Source: JASJAR01 sp039198225 (GTDB taxonomy: Bacteria; Pseudomonadota; Alphaproteobacteria; Rhodobacterales; Rhodobacteraceae). From it: DNA of 64,000 bases. The notes below the pieces were generated by a model, which was not told the origin of the DNA, ran no database searches, and worked only from the letters and a program-made list of their open reading frames with translations. The DNA is taken from contig JBCCTQ010000007.1 of NCBI GenBank assembly GCA_039198225.1, forward strand, positions 81,161 to 145,160, given 5' to 3'. Numbering within the stretch: the stretch's first letter is position 1; each line of letters opens with the position of its first letter. Positions 16,868 through 24,861 of the stretch are shown in pieces. Position numbers and translations under genes: made by a program.

Positions 16868-17524
16868 ATGTACGTCACACCGGATCAACGTGCCCGCCAT
16901 GCCGAAACCCGCCGCCAAAGCGGTACAGCGCAGGCGCAAACCATCGAATTTCGGTCTGACCGCCCGGTATATTTCGAAGGGGACACGGCGGCTTCGCTTT
17001 ATCTTGTCAAACGCGGCGTGCTCCGGCTGAGCCGGGTTCTCGCCGACGGGCGCCGCCAGATTATCGCTTTCGGCTATCCGGGCGATGTGGTGGGGTTTCC
17101 GTCAGATGGTGCACATCGGACCGATTGCGATGTCCTGGAGGCCGCAGAGCTTGAGGTGATCCCAGCTCGGATCCTCGCCGAGAAGGGCGAATGGCATCCC
17201 AGAAAGGATCGCATCCTGGCCGCAGCCCTGGCCGAAGTGAGCGCGATGCAAGACCATTTCATGATGCTCGGTCTCAAGACCGCAAAGGAAAAGGTCGCGT
17301 CCTTCCTAGTGACGCTGTCCAACCGGACCGGAACGCCCCTCGGGAAATATGTGGAATTCACATTGCCCATGTCGCGGGCCGACATTGCCGCGTTTTTGGG
17401 ACTTACGATCGAGACCGTCAGCCGCCAGGTCACCGCGCTTCGTAAAGCCGGCATCATCGAAACCGATGGTGCACGCACGATCATCGTGACCGACCCCGAA
17501 AGCCTTGAAGAAGCGGCGAGTTGA
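16868..17524 (+). CDS. Crp/Fnr family regulator, FixK-like (no N-terminal cysteines)
   Basis: A 218-residue regulator with a cyclic-nucleotide-like beta roll (about residues 28-110) and a C-terminal helix-turn-helix where the recognition helix reads GLTIETVSRQVTALR. The Glu, Ser and Arg of ETVSR are those that read TTGAT half-sites in FNR and FixK. It has no cysteine cluster, so it is not an iron-sulphur oxygen sensor itself and is best compared with FixK/DNR types. A good AGGGGA ribosome binding site lies about 8 nt before the ATG. It sits upstream of a FnrL-like gene and close to a FixL-like kinase, which fits a FixL/FixK-like circuit, though no FixJ is present here. Confidence 0.9.
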   Translation: MYVTPDQRARHAETRRQSGTAQAQTIEFRSDRPVYFEGDTAASLYLVKRGVLRLSRVLADGRRQIIAFGYPGDVVGFPSDGAHRTDCDVLEAAELEVIPARILAEKGEWHPRKDRILAAALAEVSAMQDHFMMLGLKTAKEKVASFLVTLSNRTGTPLGKYVEFTLPMSRADIAAFLGLTIETVSRQVTALRKAGIIETDGARTIIVTDPESLEEAAS

Positions 17525-17560
17525 TCGCGGCCGCGCTGCGGCAAGATGGCCGAACGGTCA

Positions 17561-17574
17561 TTGATCGATGTCAA
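17561..17574. promoter_or_regulatory. FNR-box-like site before the DUF2892 gene
   Basis: TTGATCGATGTCAA is a near-perfect FNR/FixK box (one base from TTGAT-N4-ATCAA). Its centre is about 73 nt before the ATG at 17641; with a class II position the transcript would start near 17609. Confidence 0.6.
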
Positions 17575-17640
17575 TTAGGGGCCGGTGGCCCCTCCGATAA
17601 TGCGGCATTTAACGGCCAAGAATTCGAAGGAGAACAAGAG

Positions 17641-17862
17641 ATGAAAACGAATGTCGGGCGCTTCGACAGCGGCCTTCGCATCGTGACGGGGCTCGGGATC
17701 TTCGTGGTCCTTTTACTGAATATACCGCTCGACTTTACGAGCGCGTTTGTCCTCCTGGGCATCCTTGCCTCATTCATTCTGGTCGTGACTGGCCTTCTTC
17801 GATCCTGCCCGGCCTATCGGTTAATTGGCCTTTCAACCTGCGGCCGGTCCGGGGCGAAGTGA
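17641..17862 (+). CDS. DUF2892 (YgaP-type) small inner membrane protein
   Basis: A 73-residue protein with two membrane helices (about residues 16-32 and 36-53). The layout MKTNVGRFDSGLRIVTG at the start and the CPAY..LG.STC end (SCPAYRLIGLSTC) are hallmarks of DUF2892, the membrane part of the rhodanese YgaP. The two cysteines near the C-terminus face the same side. The ATG at 17641 has a strong AAGGAGAA site 8-15 nt upstream; the longer open frame from 17521 lacks one. A FNR-box-like site precedes it. Function is unknown; family members are often next to redox or sulphur genes. Confidence 0.88.
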   Translation: MKTNVGRFDSGLRIVTGLGIFVVLLLNIPLDFTSAFVLLGILASFILVVTGLLRSCPAYRLIGLSTCGRSGAK

Positions 17863-17890
17863 CACTTCTCAAGCAAAGGGCCCCTGCGCC

Positions 17891-18619
17891 ATGACAAACG
17901 ATCTCCACCCTTTTCAAGATTGCAGCAATTGCCCAATTAACGAGATGGCGCTCTGCTCGAAATGCGACGACGACGAGCGTGATCAGATCAAGGCCATTCG
18001 TACAATCCAGACCTTCGCACCGGGCCAAGACATCACCGTTCAAGGCCAGTCAAACGGGCTCGTTTCGACCATTGTCGAAGGGGTGGCGACCGTCTCGCGG
18101 ATCATGGAAGATGGCCAGCGCCAGGTGGCGGGCCTTCTCTTCCCCGAAGACATTGTCACGCGACCGGGAGAGAGTGTGGCCAGCGTCGATATCGTGGCAA
18201 AGACACCTGTGACGCTCTGCTGTTTTGAGCGTGGCCAGTTTGAAGACATGGTCGAAGAGATCCCGCATCTCGCCTCAAGGCTTTCGGAAATAGCGTTTGA
18301 TGAGCGTGACGAGGCGCGCGAGCACCTCTTTTTGCTGGGTCGGACAACCTCAACCGAGCGGCTGGCCTCGTTCTTGGCCTATCTTCTCCACCGAAAAAAC
18401 CGCCGGGTCGGTCCTACGCAGGTGATCCGGCTGCCCCTGTCGCGCGATGAGATCGGCAGTTTTCTCGGTCTCGCACTTGAGACGGTGAGCCGTCATCTCA
18501 ACGCTTTCGCACGGAAAGGGATGATCGAGATCGTCGACAGCCGGAAGATCAGGATCCTCGATCTTACGGCCCTCGAGAACGCGGCTGGCAGTGTGCCGTT
18601 GCGCGCCGAGGCGTCCTAG
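17891..18619 (+). CDS. fnrL: FNR-type oxygen-responsive regulator (FnrL-like)
   Basis: A 242-residue Crp/Fnr regulator. The N-terminus carries Cys11, Cys14, Cys22 and Cys25 (CSNCPINEMALCSKC), and a further Cys110-Cys111 pair lies in the effector domain, so it can hold an oxygen-labile 4Fe-4S cluster as in FNR and Rhodobacter FnrL. The recognition helix has LALETVSRHLNAF with the Glu/Ser/Arg of FNR. In Rhodobacter, FnrL switches on anaerobic respiration, cbb3 oxidase and tetrapyrrole genes when oxygen is low. The ATG at 17891 lies 28 nt after the DUF2892 gene. An open frame reaches upstream to 17825 but the cysteine motif is normally near the N-terminus. Confidence 0.9.
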   Translation: MTNDLHPFQDCSNCPINEMALCSKCDDDERDQIKAIRTIQTFAPGQDITVQGQSNGLVSTIVEGVATVSRIMEDGQRQVAGLLFPEDIVTRPGESVASVDIVAKTPVTLCCFERGQFEDMVEEIPHLASRLSEIAFDERDEAREHLFLLGRTTSTERLASFLAYLLHRKNRRVGPTQVIRLPLSRDEIGSFLGLALETVSRHLNAFARKGMIEIVDSRKIRILDLTALENAAGSVPLRAEAS

Positions 18620-18638
18620 TCTCACCGGTTGGGCCCAT

Positions 18639-18652
18639 TTGACCTCAATCAA
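18639..18652. promoter_or_regulatory. FNR-box-like site before the cupin gene
   Basis: TTGACCTCAATCAA matches the TTGAY-N4-RTCAA form of FNR sites fully. It lies 20 nt after the fnrL stop and about 117 nt before the cupin ATG, and it overlaps by two bases the left arm of a hairpin (AACGGGCCG 18651-18659 with CGGTCCGTT 18664-18672, one G-U pair) that may end the fnrL transcript. Confidence 0.55.
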
Positions 18653-18768
18653 CGGGCCGTATTCGGTCCGTTGTTAAACTCCATGCGAGGCGCGGCGACC
18701 TACCGCCACACCCTCAGCCAGCCCCGTGCCAGCGGTTCGATGCAATCCGGCTGAAAAAGGAAACCAAA

Positions 18769-19203
18769 ATGAAAACATATCTTTGCGCGCTCGCTGCGGC
18801 GGCCATTCCCTTTGCGGTTTCGGCCGATGGCACGACGCTGGTCGATACCGGCAAACTCGCCTCCAAGGAGGTGTATGGGGCCGCGCAGATGACGCCGCTG
18901 GCGGTTCGGGCAGACGGTGTTCCGGCGGTGGCGTTTCTTGACGTTGCAGAGGGCTCGGTCGTTCCGCCCCATGCAACCAAGGCCGATCTCCGCATCCTAA
19001 CGGTGGTCTCGGGCACGCTCCATTGGGGCGACGGGACCCAGGTCGATGAGACCAAGGAGGTCATCTATCCCCAAGGCAGCGTTTTGACCGTGCCCGCAGG
19101 GGTCGACCATTGGCTGGCGGCCCGGAGTGGGCCGATCCGGCTTCAAATGGTTGTGGTCGACGATGAGACGCCCGCGCCGTCCCTTGAGGCGCAGATCAAC
19201 TAG
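18769..19203 (+). CDS. Secreted cupin-domain protein
   Basis: A 144-residue protein with a signal peptide (MKTYLCALAAAAIPFAVSA, cleavage near residue 19) and a single cupin barrel. Metal-ligand candidates are in VVPPHATKADLRILTVVSG and the second motif around TVPAGVDHWLAA. AAGGAAAC precedes the ATG by 6 nt. Periplasmic cupins of this size have varied or unknown roles, so no substrate is claimed. Its position after fnrL and behind a FNR-box-like site suggests expression at low oxygen. It ends with an 8-nt tail-to-tail overlap with thiD. Confidence 0.8.
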   Translation: MKTYLCALAAAAIPFAVSADGTTLVDTGKLASKEVYGAAQMTPLAVRADGVPAVAFLDVAEGSVVPPHATKADLRILTVVSGTLHWGDGTQVDETKEVIYPQGSVLTVPAGVDHWLAARSGPIRLQMVVVDDETPAPSLEAQIN

Positions 19204-20002
19204 CGTTCCAAAGCCGCGTGAAATGGTGGGTTGGGCCATGGCCCTGGCCCACCGACAATTGGTCTGCGCCGGCGATGGCGTCGGCCACGTAGGCCTTTGC
19301 CTGGCCCACCGCATCGGTCAACGCCTCGCCTTGCCCCAGCCGGGCAGCCAGGGCCGATGACAAGGTGCAGCCGGTTCCATGGGTGTTTTTCGTTTGAGTG
19401 CGCGGTCCCTCGAACCAATGGGTCTCGCCGCCCGCCGCGAGGCAGTCTGGGCTTTCGCCGCCTTCGAGATGACCGCCTTTGAGAAGGACAGCCCGAGGGC
19501 CTAGGGCGACGAGGTCGTGGGCCTGTTCCTCCATAGCCTCCCGGGACGTGGCCGGAGACGCATCAAGGAGCCGTGCGGCTTCCGGAAGGTTCGGGGTCAG
19601 CACCGCGGCCAAGGGCAAAAGCTGGGACCGCACGGCGTCGACCGCATCGTCGGCCAAAAGCGGTGCGCCGCCCTTGGCGACCATCACCGGATCGACCACC
19701 ACCGGCGGACCGACATGGGCGCTCAGCGTGTCGGCCACAGCTTCGCAGATTTCGGCCGTGGCAATCATTCCGACCTTCACCCCGTCGACGCGCACATCGG
19801 CAAAGACGGCAGCGATCTGGTCGGCGACAAACCCAGGAGGGACCAGATGAATGCCACTCACGCCTTCGGTGTTCTGGGCCGTCAACGCCGTGATCGCGGC
19901 CATCGCGAAGGCGCCATTGGCCGAGATGGCTTTAAGATCGGCTTGGATCCCTGCTCCTCCGGACGGGTCAGACCCGGCGACTGAGAGTATGTTGGCAATC
20001 AA
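19196..20002 (-). CDS. thiD: Hydroxymethylpyrimidine/phosphomethylpyrimidine kinase
   Basis: Phosphorylates 4-amino-5-hydroxymethyl-2-methylpyrimidine (and its phosphate) for thiamine synthesis. With the start used here it has 268 residues, the family length. Signatures are the N-terminal AGSDPSGGAGIQADLKAISA, the VVDPVMVAKGG segment and the C-terminal NTHGTGCTLSSALAARL with the anion hole and catalytic Asp-like region. The start is taken as the TTG at 20002 because AGGGAAG lies 9-15 nt upstream and the family begins with ILSVAGSDPSGG; an upstream ATG at 20068 has no such support. No other thi genes are in the window and I see no TPP riboswitch upstream. Confidence 0.93.
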   Translation of the reverse strand: MIANILSVAGSDPSGGAGIQADLKAISANGAFAMAAITALTAQNTEGVSGIHLVPPGFVADQIAAVFADVRVDGVKVGMIATAEICEAVADTLSAHVGPPVVVDPVMVAKGGAPLLADDAVDAVRSQLLPLAAVLTPNLPEAARLLDASPATSREAMEEQAHDLVALGPRAVLLKGGHLEGGESPDCLAAGGETHWFEGPRTQTKNTHGTGCTLSSALAARLGQGEALTDAVGQAKAYVADAIAGADQLSVGQGHGPTHHFTRLWNAS

Positions 20003-20336
20003 GGTCGTATCTTCCCTAGTCCGTTTTGAGTGTCTTTGGACCGGCTGCTCCTCCGCGGCTAGGTCCAATTTTGAAGGGAAGCCCTCACTTGCGCTGGGCG
20101 CCGCGTGTCCAGGGCGGTACGATCAGAACGCACACCGAGCTCGAAATCGCACTCTACCAGGTCACTTCCCACGCTGCGGTCCGAAGCGAAAAGTTGACCA
20201 TCATATGCGATTGACGCTTGAGGCAGTTATCCGCTGACCCAAATGACACCGCGCCCTTGTGGCAAACACATTGGTTTTGGGACGAGATAAATCAATCAAA
20301 CCATCGCCGCCGGCACTCCTGCCACCGGCCCCAAAG
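20003..20336. other. 334-nt gap between thiD and the sugar dehydrogenase gene
   Basis: No convincing gene. It holds one long imperfect hairpin: GGACC-GGCTGC (20038-20048) pairs with GCGGCT-A-GGTCC (20055-20066) with two G-U pairs and one bulged base, followed on the plus strand by AATTTTG. On the minus strand it is 36 nt before the thiD start, and could be a leader structure. I looked for the conserved TPP-riboswitch boxes and did not find them. Confidence 0.5.
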
Positions 20337-21437
20337 CTACCCCGCCTCCCCGGGCGTCACCCGGTAGAGCGCCCCGTTCCCAACCGACAAGAACCAAAGT
20401 GCTCCATTGGGGCCTTCGCGGACGTCGCGTACGCGGAGGGTCTCGTCCGATGACAACCGTTCGACTTCCCGGACGCTGCCCGACGTGTCGAGACGGCTGA
20501 TCATGTTAAATTTGAGCGAGCCCACAAAAAGATCGCCTGCCCATTCGGGCCAGAGTTTGCCCGAATAGGCCGCCATGCCCGAGGGTGCGATCGAGGGGTC
20601 CCAGAAATGCTCGGGCTGGGCCATGCCGGCCTTTTCCGTGCCTTCGCCGATCCGCCCCCCGGAATAATGCACGCCGTAGGAAATCACCGGCCAGCCGTAA
20701 TTCGCCCCTTTCTCGATACGGTTGACCTCATCCCCGCCCCGGGCACCGTGTTCGGCGGTGTAGATCGTCCCGTCAGGGGCGAGCGTCATGCCTTGGGGAT
20801 TGCGGTGACCGTAGGAATAGATCTCGGGCTGGACGCCCGACTGGCCGACAAAAGGGTTGTCGGGCGGCACCGAGCCGTCGCGGGCAATGCGAATGACAGC
20901 GCCGTTGTGGTTTGATCGGTCCTGGGCCGATGGCCGGTCGCCCCGGTCGCCGGTGGTCAAGTAGAGATGCCCATCGGGCCCCTCAATGACGCGGGAGCCG
21001 AAATGGCGCCCGCCCGAGGATCCGTTGCTCATCTCGAATATCGTCTCGACACCTGACAACGTCGCGCCATCGGCAGAGAGCACACCTCGGGCAAGGGCTG
21101 TGCCCGCCCCACGGCCCTGGGGCCTCGAATAGGAGAGATAGATCTCGCCGGTCGACGCGAAGTCCCGGGGCACCATCACGTCAAGGAGGCCGCCTTGGCC
21201 CTCGGCATAGACCTCGGGCACCCCGCTGACGACGGTGATTTTGCCTCCGGCGACGTGGATCAATCGACCGTTCCGTTCTGTGATGAGCAGTGCTTCGTCC
21301 GGCAGAAAACCAACGCCCCAGGGTTCGGTGAGCCCGCTCACCACCGCCTGCACCCGCAAAGTGCCGGCGGAACTCTCCAAAGCGTGGGAGGGAAGGGTTG
21401 ATACGATGAGTAAGAATGAAGCAATTAGGATGCGCAT
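20337..21437 (-). CDS. PQQ-dependent aldose sugar dehydrogenase-like protein (YliI family)
   Basis: A 366-residue periplasmic beta-propeller with a signal peptide (cleavage after about residue 19, SHA). Family motifs are GLTEPWGVGFLPD near the start, GGRHFGSR, the calcium/PQQ segment SYGHRNPQGM and GARGGDEVNRIEKGANYGWP. The family oxidises aldoses with pyrroloquinoline quinone, passing electrons to the respiratory chain; some members act without PQQ activity shown. Whether this organism makes PQQ cannot be judged here. Divergent from the LivJ-like gene with a 142-nt shared promoter region. Confidence 0.88.
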   Translation of the reverse strand: MRILIASFLLIVSTLPSHALESSAGTLRVQAVVSGLTEPWGVGFLPDEALLITERNGRLIHVAGGKITVVSGVPEVYAEGQGGLLDVMVPRDFASTGEIYLSYSRPQGRGAGTALARGVLSADGATLSGVETIFEMSNGSSGGRHFGSRVIEGPDGHLYLTTGDRGDRPSAQDRSNHNGAVIRIARDGSVPPDNPFVGQSGVQPEIYSYGHRNPQGMTLAPDGTIYTAEHGARGGDEVNRIEKGANYGWPVISYGVHYSGGRIGEGTEKAGMAQPEHFWDPSIAPSGMAAYSGKLWPEWAGDLFVGSLKFNMISRLDTSGSVREVERLSSDETLRVRDVREGPNGALWFLSVGNGALYRVTPGEAG

Positions 21438-21579
21438 GGGACAATCTCCGTGTTCCCATAGAAAATAGGCGCGTGCGCTCCCCGCGACCAGGATCGACGG
21501 CGGCCAGAGGCGCTTTTCTTTTCAAAAACCCGCGACTAGGCTGTGCGGCAGGGTAAAAAAACCAATCAGGGAGTTAACA

Positions 21580-22776
21580 ATGAAACGGGTATTGATGGCC
21601 ACGACCGCCGTCGCGATGGCGGCTGGAGCATCCCATGCGGGAAGCCATGCTTCAGAGGTTAAACTTGGCGTCCTTCTCGGCTTTACGGGTCCGGCGGAAT
21701 CTCTGGCCCCCGACATGGCGGCGGGTGCTGAAGCAGCGATGGCGGAAGTGAGCGAAAGCGGGATGCTTCTCGACGGCGCGACCGTCACGCCGGTGCGCGG
21801 CGATTCGACCTGTATCGATGCCGCCGCTGCCACAGCTGCCGCGGAACGGCTGATCACCGCCGAAAGCGTCAACGGGATCGTGGGTGCGCTTTGCTCGGGT
21901 GCGACCGGCGCGGCCTTCCAAAACGTGGCCTTGGCCAACGGCATGGTAATGATCTCGCCTTCGGCCACCTCACCAGGGCTTTCTACGCTCGAAGATAACG
22001 ATCTTTTCTTCCGCACCGCCCCGTCCGATGCTCGGCAAGGCGTTGTGATGGCTGAGATTCTTCTCGAACAAGACATTACCGAAGTCGCGGTGACCTACAC
22101 CAATAACGACTACGGTAAGGGCCTCGCCGACAGTTTCGAAGCGGCCTACACCGAGCGCGGCGGCACCGTAACGATCAATGCTGCCCATGAGGACGGCAAA
22201 GCCGATTACTCGGCCGAAGTCGGTGCCCTTGCCTCCGCCGGGGGCCAGCGTCTCGTAGTAGCGGGCTATCTCGATCAGGGTGGGCCTGGAATTATCCAGG
22301 CGGCCTCCGATGCGGGCGCCTTCGACACGTTCCATCTTCCGGATGGGATGATCGGGGATTCGATTACCGAGCGCTTGGGCGACATCCTCAACGGCTCGAC
22401 CGGCCAGGTGCCCGGCACCGACAGTCCGGGCGCGGCCTTGATGGGCGAAGTCGGAGAAGGGGCAGGCTTTAACGGGACCGCACCCTTCGCGCCAGAAAGC
22501 TATGATGCGGCCGCGCTGATCATGCTGGCCATGCAAGCGGCGGATTCGATCGACCCCAACGACTACAAGGCCAAGGTCTTCGACGTGGCCAACGCTCCGG
22601 GCGAAGAGATCTTCCCGGGCGAGTTGGCTAAGGGGCTCCAGATCCTCAAGGACGGCGGCGAAGTCAACTATGTCGGGGGCTCCGCGGTTGAACTGATCGG
22701 GCCAGGTGAAAGTGCGGGGAATTACCGCCAGATCGAGGTGATCGACGCAGAGATCACCACGGTGGGCTTCCGCTAA
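21580..22776 (+). CDS. Branched-chain amino acid type ABC transporter, periplasmic binding protein
   Basis: A 398-residue periplasmic protein of the LivJ/Peripla_BP_6 type. It has a signal peptide (cleavage near residue 20), then KLGVLLGFTGPAESLAPDM, the usual first strand and loop of the fold, and VTYTNNDYGKGLADSFEAAY in the second lobe. The ligand may be an amino acid, amide, urea or aromatic acid; the family is too broad to tell. It is followed after a stable hairpin by one LivG-like ATPase only; no LivH, LivM or LivF gene is present in the window. Confidence 0.9.
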   Translation: MKRVLMATTAVAMAAGASHAGSHASEVKLGVLLGFTGPAESLAPDMAAGAEAAMAEVSESGMLLDGATVTPVRGDSTCIDAAAATAAAERLITAESVNGIVGALCSGATGAAFQNVALANGMVMISPSATSPGLSTLEDNDLFFRTAPSDARQGVVMAEILLEQDITEVAVTYTNNDYGKGLADSFEAAYTERGGTVTINAAHEDGKADYSAEVGALASAGGQRLVVAGYLDQGGPGIIQAASDAGAFDTFHLPDGMIGDSITERLGDILNGSTGQVPGTDSPGAALMGEVGEGAGFNGTAPFAPESYDAAALIMLAMQAADSIDPNDYKAKVFDVANAPGEEIFPGELAKGLQILKDGGEVNYVGGSAVELIGPGESAGNYRQIEVIDAEITTVGFR

Positions 22777-22786
22777 GGTCTTTCCG

Positions 22787-22810
22787 GGAAGGGGCCATCT
22801 GGCCCCTTCC
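22787..22810 (+). terminator. Intercistronic hairpin between binding protein and ATPase genes
   Basis: GGAAGGGGCC (22787-22796) and GGCCCCTTCC (22801-22810) form a perfect 10-bp stem with an ATCT loop, 10 nt after the LivJ-like stop and 23 nt before the LivG-like start. No T-tract follows, so it probably stabilises the upstream message or partly attenuates, giving more binding protein than ATPase. Confidence 0.65.
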
Positions 22811-22833
22811 AATTCCCATCGGGAGCCATCCGC

Positions 22834-23613
22834 ATGATCGTCGTCGATGACGTCCACAAACATTTCGGCGGGTTCCACGCGGTGGATGGGGCGAGCCTTG
22901 AGATTGCGAAGGGCTCGATCACCGGATTGATCGGTCCGAACGGCGCGGGAAAAACGACGCTTTTCAATGTGATCGCCGGAAATCTCCCGCCCACCTCCGG
23001 GCGGATCACCATGGACGGGGAAGACATTACTGGCCTTCCGCCCCATGAGCTCTTTCACAAAGGCCTCCTTCGCACATTCCAGATCGCCCACGAGTTCAGC
23101 TCGATGAGCGTGCGAGAAAACCTGATGATGGTGCCCGGCGCACAGTCAGGCGAGGCGATTTGGAATTCCTGGTTTGGCCGCGGACGGATCGCCGAAGAAG
23201 AGCGGGAGCTCTTGCGGAAGGCCGACGAGGTCTTGGAATTTCTCACCATCGATCACTTGAAGGACGAGAAGGCCGGCAACCTGTCCGGCGGGCAAAAAAA
23301 GCTCCTCGAACTCGGCCGGACCATGATGGTCGACGCCAAGATCGTCTTTCTCGACGAAGTGGGCGCTGGGGTGAACCGGACGCTTCTTAACACAATTGCC
23401 GACGCGATTGTGCGGCTCAATGCCGAGCGGGGCTATACGTTCTGTGTGATCGAGCACGACATGGATTTTATCGGACGGCTTTGCGACCCGGTGATCGTGA
23501 TGGCTGAAGGAAAGGTCTTGGCGGAGGGCAAGATCGAAGAGATCAAGGCCAACGAGCAAGTGATCGAGGCCTATCTCGGGACGGGTTTAAAGAATAAGAC
23601 GGCCGCGGGCTAG
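22834..23613 (+). CDS. livG: Branched-chain amino acid type ABC transporter ATP-binding protein
   Basis: A 259-residue LivG-type ATPase. Walker A is GPNGAGKTTL (about residues 34-43), the signature LSGGQKKLLELGR, Walker B IVFLDEVGAGVN and the H-loop VIEHDMDF. The P usually found after the Walker B Glu is replaced by V (LDEVGAG), as in some LivG-type proteins. GGGAGCC precedes the ATG. In complete systems LivG works with LivF and the permeases LivH and LivM; here they are absent, so the protein must join components coded elsewhere or the locus has lost genes. Confidence 0.9.
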   Translation: MIVVDDVHKHFGGFHAVDGASLEIAKGSITGLIGPNGAGKTTLFNVIAGNLPPTSGRITMDGEDITGLPPHELFHKGLLRTFQIAHEFSSMSVRENLMMVPGAQSGEAIWNSWFGRGRIAEEERELLRKADEVLEFLTIDHLKDEKAGNLSGGQKKLLELGRTMMVDAKIVFLDEVGAGVNRTLLNTIADAIVRLNAERGYTFCVIEHDMDFIGRLCDPVIVMAEGKVLAEGKIEEIKANEQVIEAYLGTGLKNKTAAG

Positions 23614-23701
23614 GACCGCAACGCTGGTCTAACCGGAACCAAACCGATGGCGCCGGGCAAGCACCTTACCGGCACATCGTCTCGCAGATTGCCGGGCCTT
23701 C

Positions 23702-23736
23702 CCGGGCCGCTGCGAACTACGGCGGCCCGGATTTTC
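23702..23736 (+). terminator. Terminator after the livG-like gene
   Basis: CCGGGCCGC (23702-23710) pairs perfectly with GCGGCCCGG (23722-23730) and is followed by ATTTTC. It stands between the convergent livG-like and BMP-protein genes and ends plus-strand transcription. Confidence 0.7.
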
Positions 23737-23741
23737 AAAAC

Positions 23742-24818
23742 CTAGTTCGGGATCTCGCCTTCGATCCCTTCGACATAGAAGTCCATGCCGAGAAGCGTGC
23801 CGTCATCGGCCACATCGCCCTCGGCAAGCCAGACCGAGCCGTCCTGCTTGTTAATCGGCCCTGTGAAGGGGTGATATTCCTTCGCCGCCATCGCCGCGAT
23901 CATGGCTTCGGCTTCGGCCTTCACATCCGCGGGCACCGCGTCGGTAATCTCGCCAATTTCAACCATGCCTTCGGCGATCCCGTCCCAGGTGTCGACACTT
24001 TCCCAGCTTCCGTCCATCGCCGCTTGGGTCCGGGCAATGTAATAGGGGGCCCAATTGTCGATAATGGACGACACGCGCGGGAAGGGACCGAAGGCGGCCA
24101 TGTCTGAGGCCTGCCCGAAGGTGATGACGTTGCCGGCCTCTTGGGCGGCGGCCTGGGGCGCGGTCGAATCCGTATGCTGAAGCACCACATCGACGCCGTT
24201 GGCAATCAACGCGCGGGCCGCGTCGGCCTCTTTGGCCGGGTCAAACCAAGTGAAAACCCAAACCACGGAAAACTCCACATCCGGGTTGACCGCCTTGGCG
24301 TGGAGATAGGCTGAGTTTATGCCCCGGATCACTTCCGGAATAGGGAACGAGGCGATGTAACCGATCTTGTTGGTCTCGGTCATTTTGCCCGCGATATGGC
24401 CCTGGACCGCCCGGCCTTCGTAGAAGCGCGCCGAATAGGTCGATACATTGTCCGACCGCTTGTATCCCGTCGCATGTTCGAACTTCACATCCGGAAACTG
24501 CGCCGCGACGTTGATCGTCGGGTCCATATAGCCAAAGGAGGTGGTGAAAATGAGGTTGGCACCTTGGAGGGCCATTTGGGTCATCGCCCGTTCCGCGTCG
24601 GCCCCTTCCGGTACATTTTCCTGAAAGATCGTCTCGACCTTGTCACCGAAATGCTCTTCGACCGCGAGCCGGCCCTGGTCGTGCTCATAGGTCCAGCCGC
24701 CATCGCCCACTGGGCCCACATAGACAAAGCCCACCTTTAGCGGCTCGTGGCCGTCGGCGAAGGCCGCTCCGGCCAAACCGGTTGCTGCTGCCGCCAAGAG
24801 TAGCGTTCTTCTTTTCAT
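23742..24818 (-). CDS. BMP/Med family periplasmic binding protein of a purine/nucleoside-type ABC transporter
   Basis: A 358-residue periplasmic protein with a signal peptide (cleavage near residue 22, AFADG). It starts with KVGFVYVGPVGDGGWTYEHD, the ligand-site strand of the BMP/PnrA family, and includes IFTTSFGYMDPT and FGQASDM. Known family members bind purine nucleosides. The gene lies 43 nt after two permease genes and is the last gene of an operon starting with xanthine dehydrogenase genes, which supports a purine base or nucleoside ligand. Confidence 0.92.
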   Translation of the reverse strand: MKRRTLLLAAAATGLAGAAFADGHEPLKVGFVYVGPVGDGGWTYEHDQGRLAVEEHFGDKVETIFQENVPEGADAERAMTQMALQGANLIFTTSFGYMDPTINVAAQFPDVKFEHATGYKRSDNVSTYSARFYEGRAVQGHIAGKMTETNKIGYIASFPIPEVIRGINSAYLHAKAVNPDVEFSVVWVFTWFDPAKEADAARALIANGVDVVLQHTDSTAPQAAAQEAGNVITFGQASDMAAFGPFPRVSSIIDNWAPYYIARTQAAMDGSWESVDTWDGIAEGMVEIGEITDAVPADVKAEAEAMIAAMAAKEYHPFTGPINKQDGSVWLAEGDVADDGTLLGMDFYVEGIEGEIPN

Positions 24819-24861
24819 CGATCTCTCCCCATTGAGCTCAAACTTCGAAAACTGATATGCC

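Noticed and set aside
20003..20336. Possible TPP riboswitch before thiD
   Set aside because: The conserved boxes of the TPP aptamer are not present on the minus strand; only an unrelated hairpin is.
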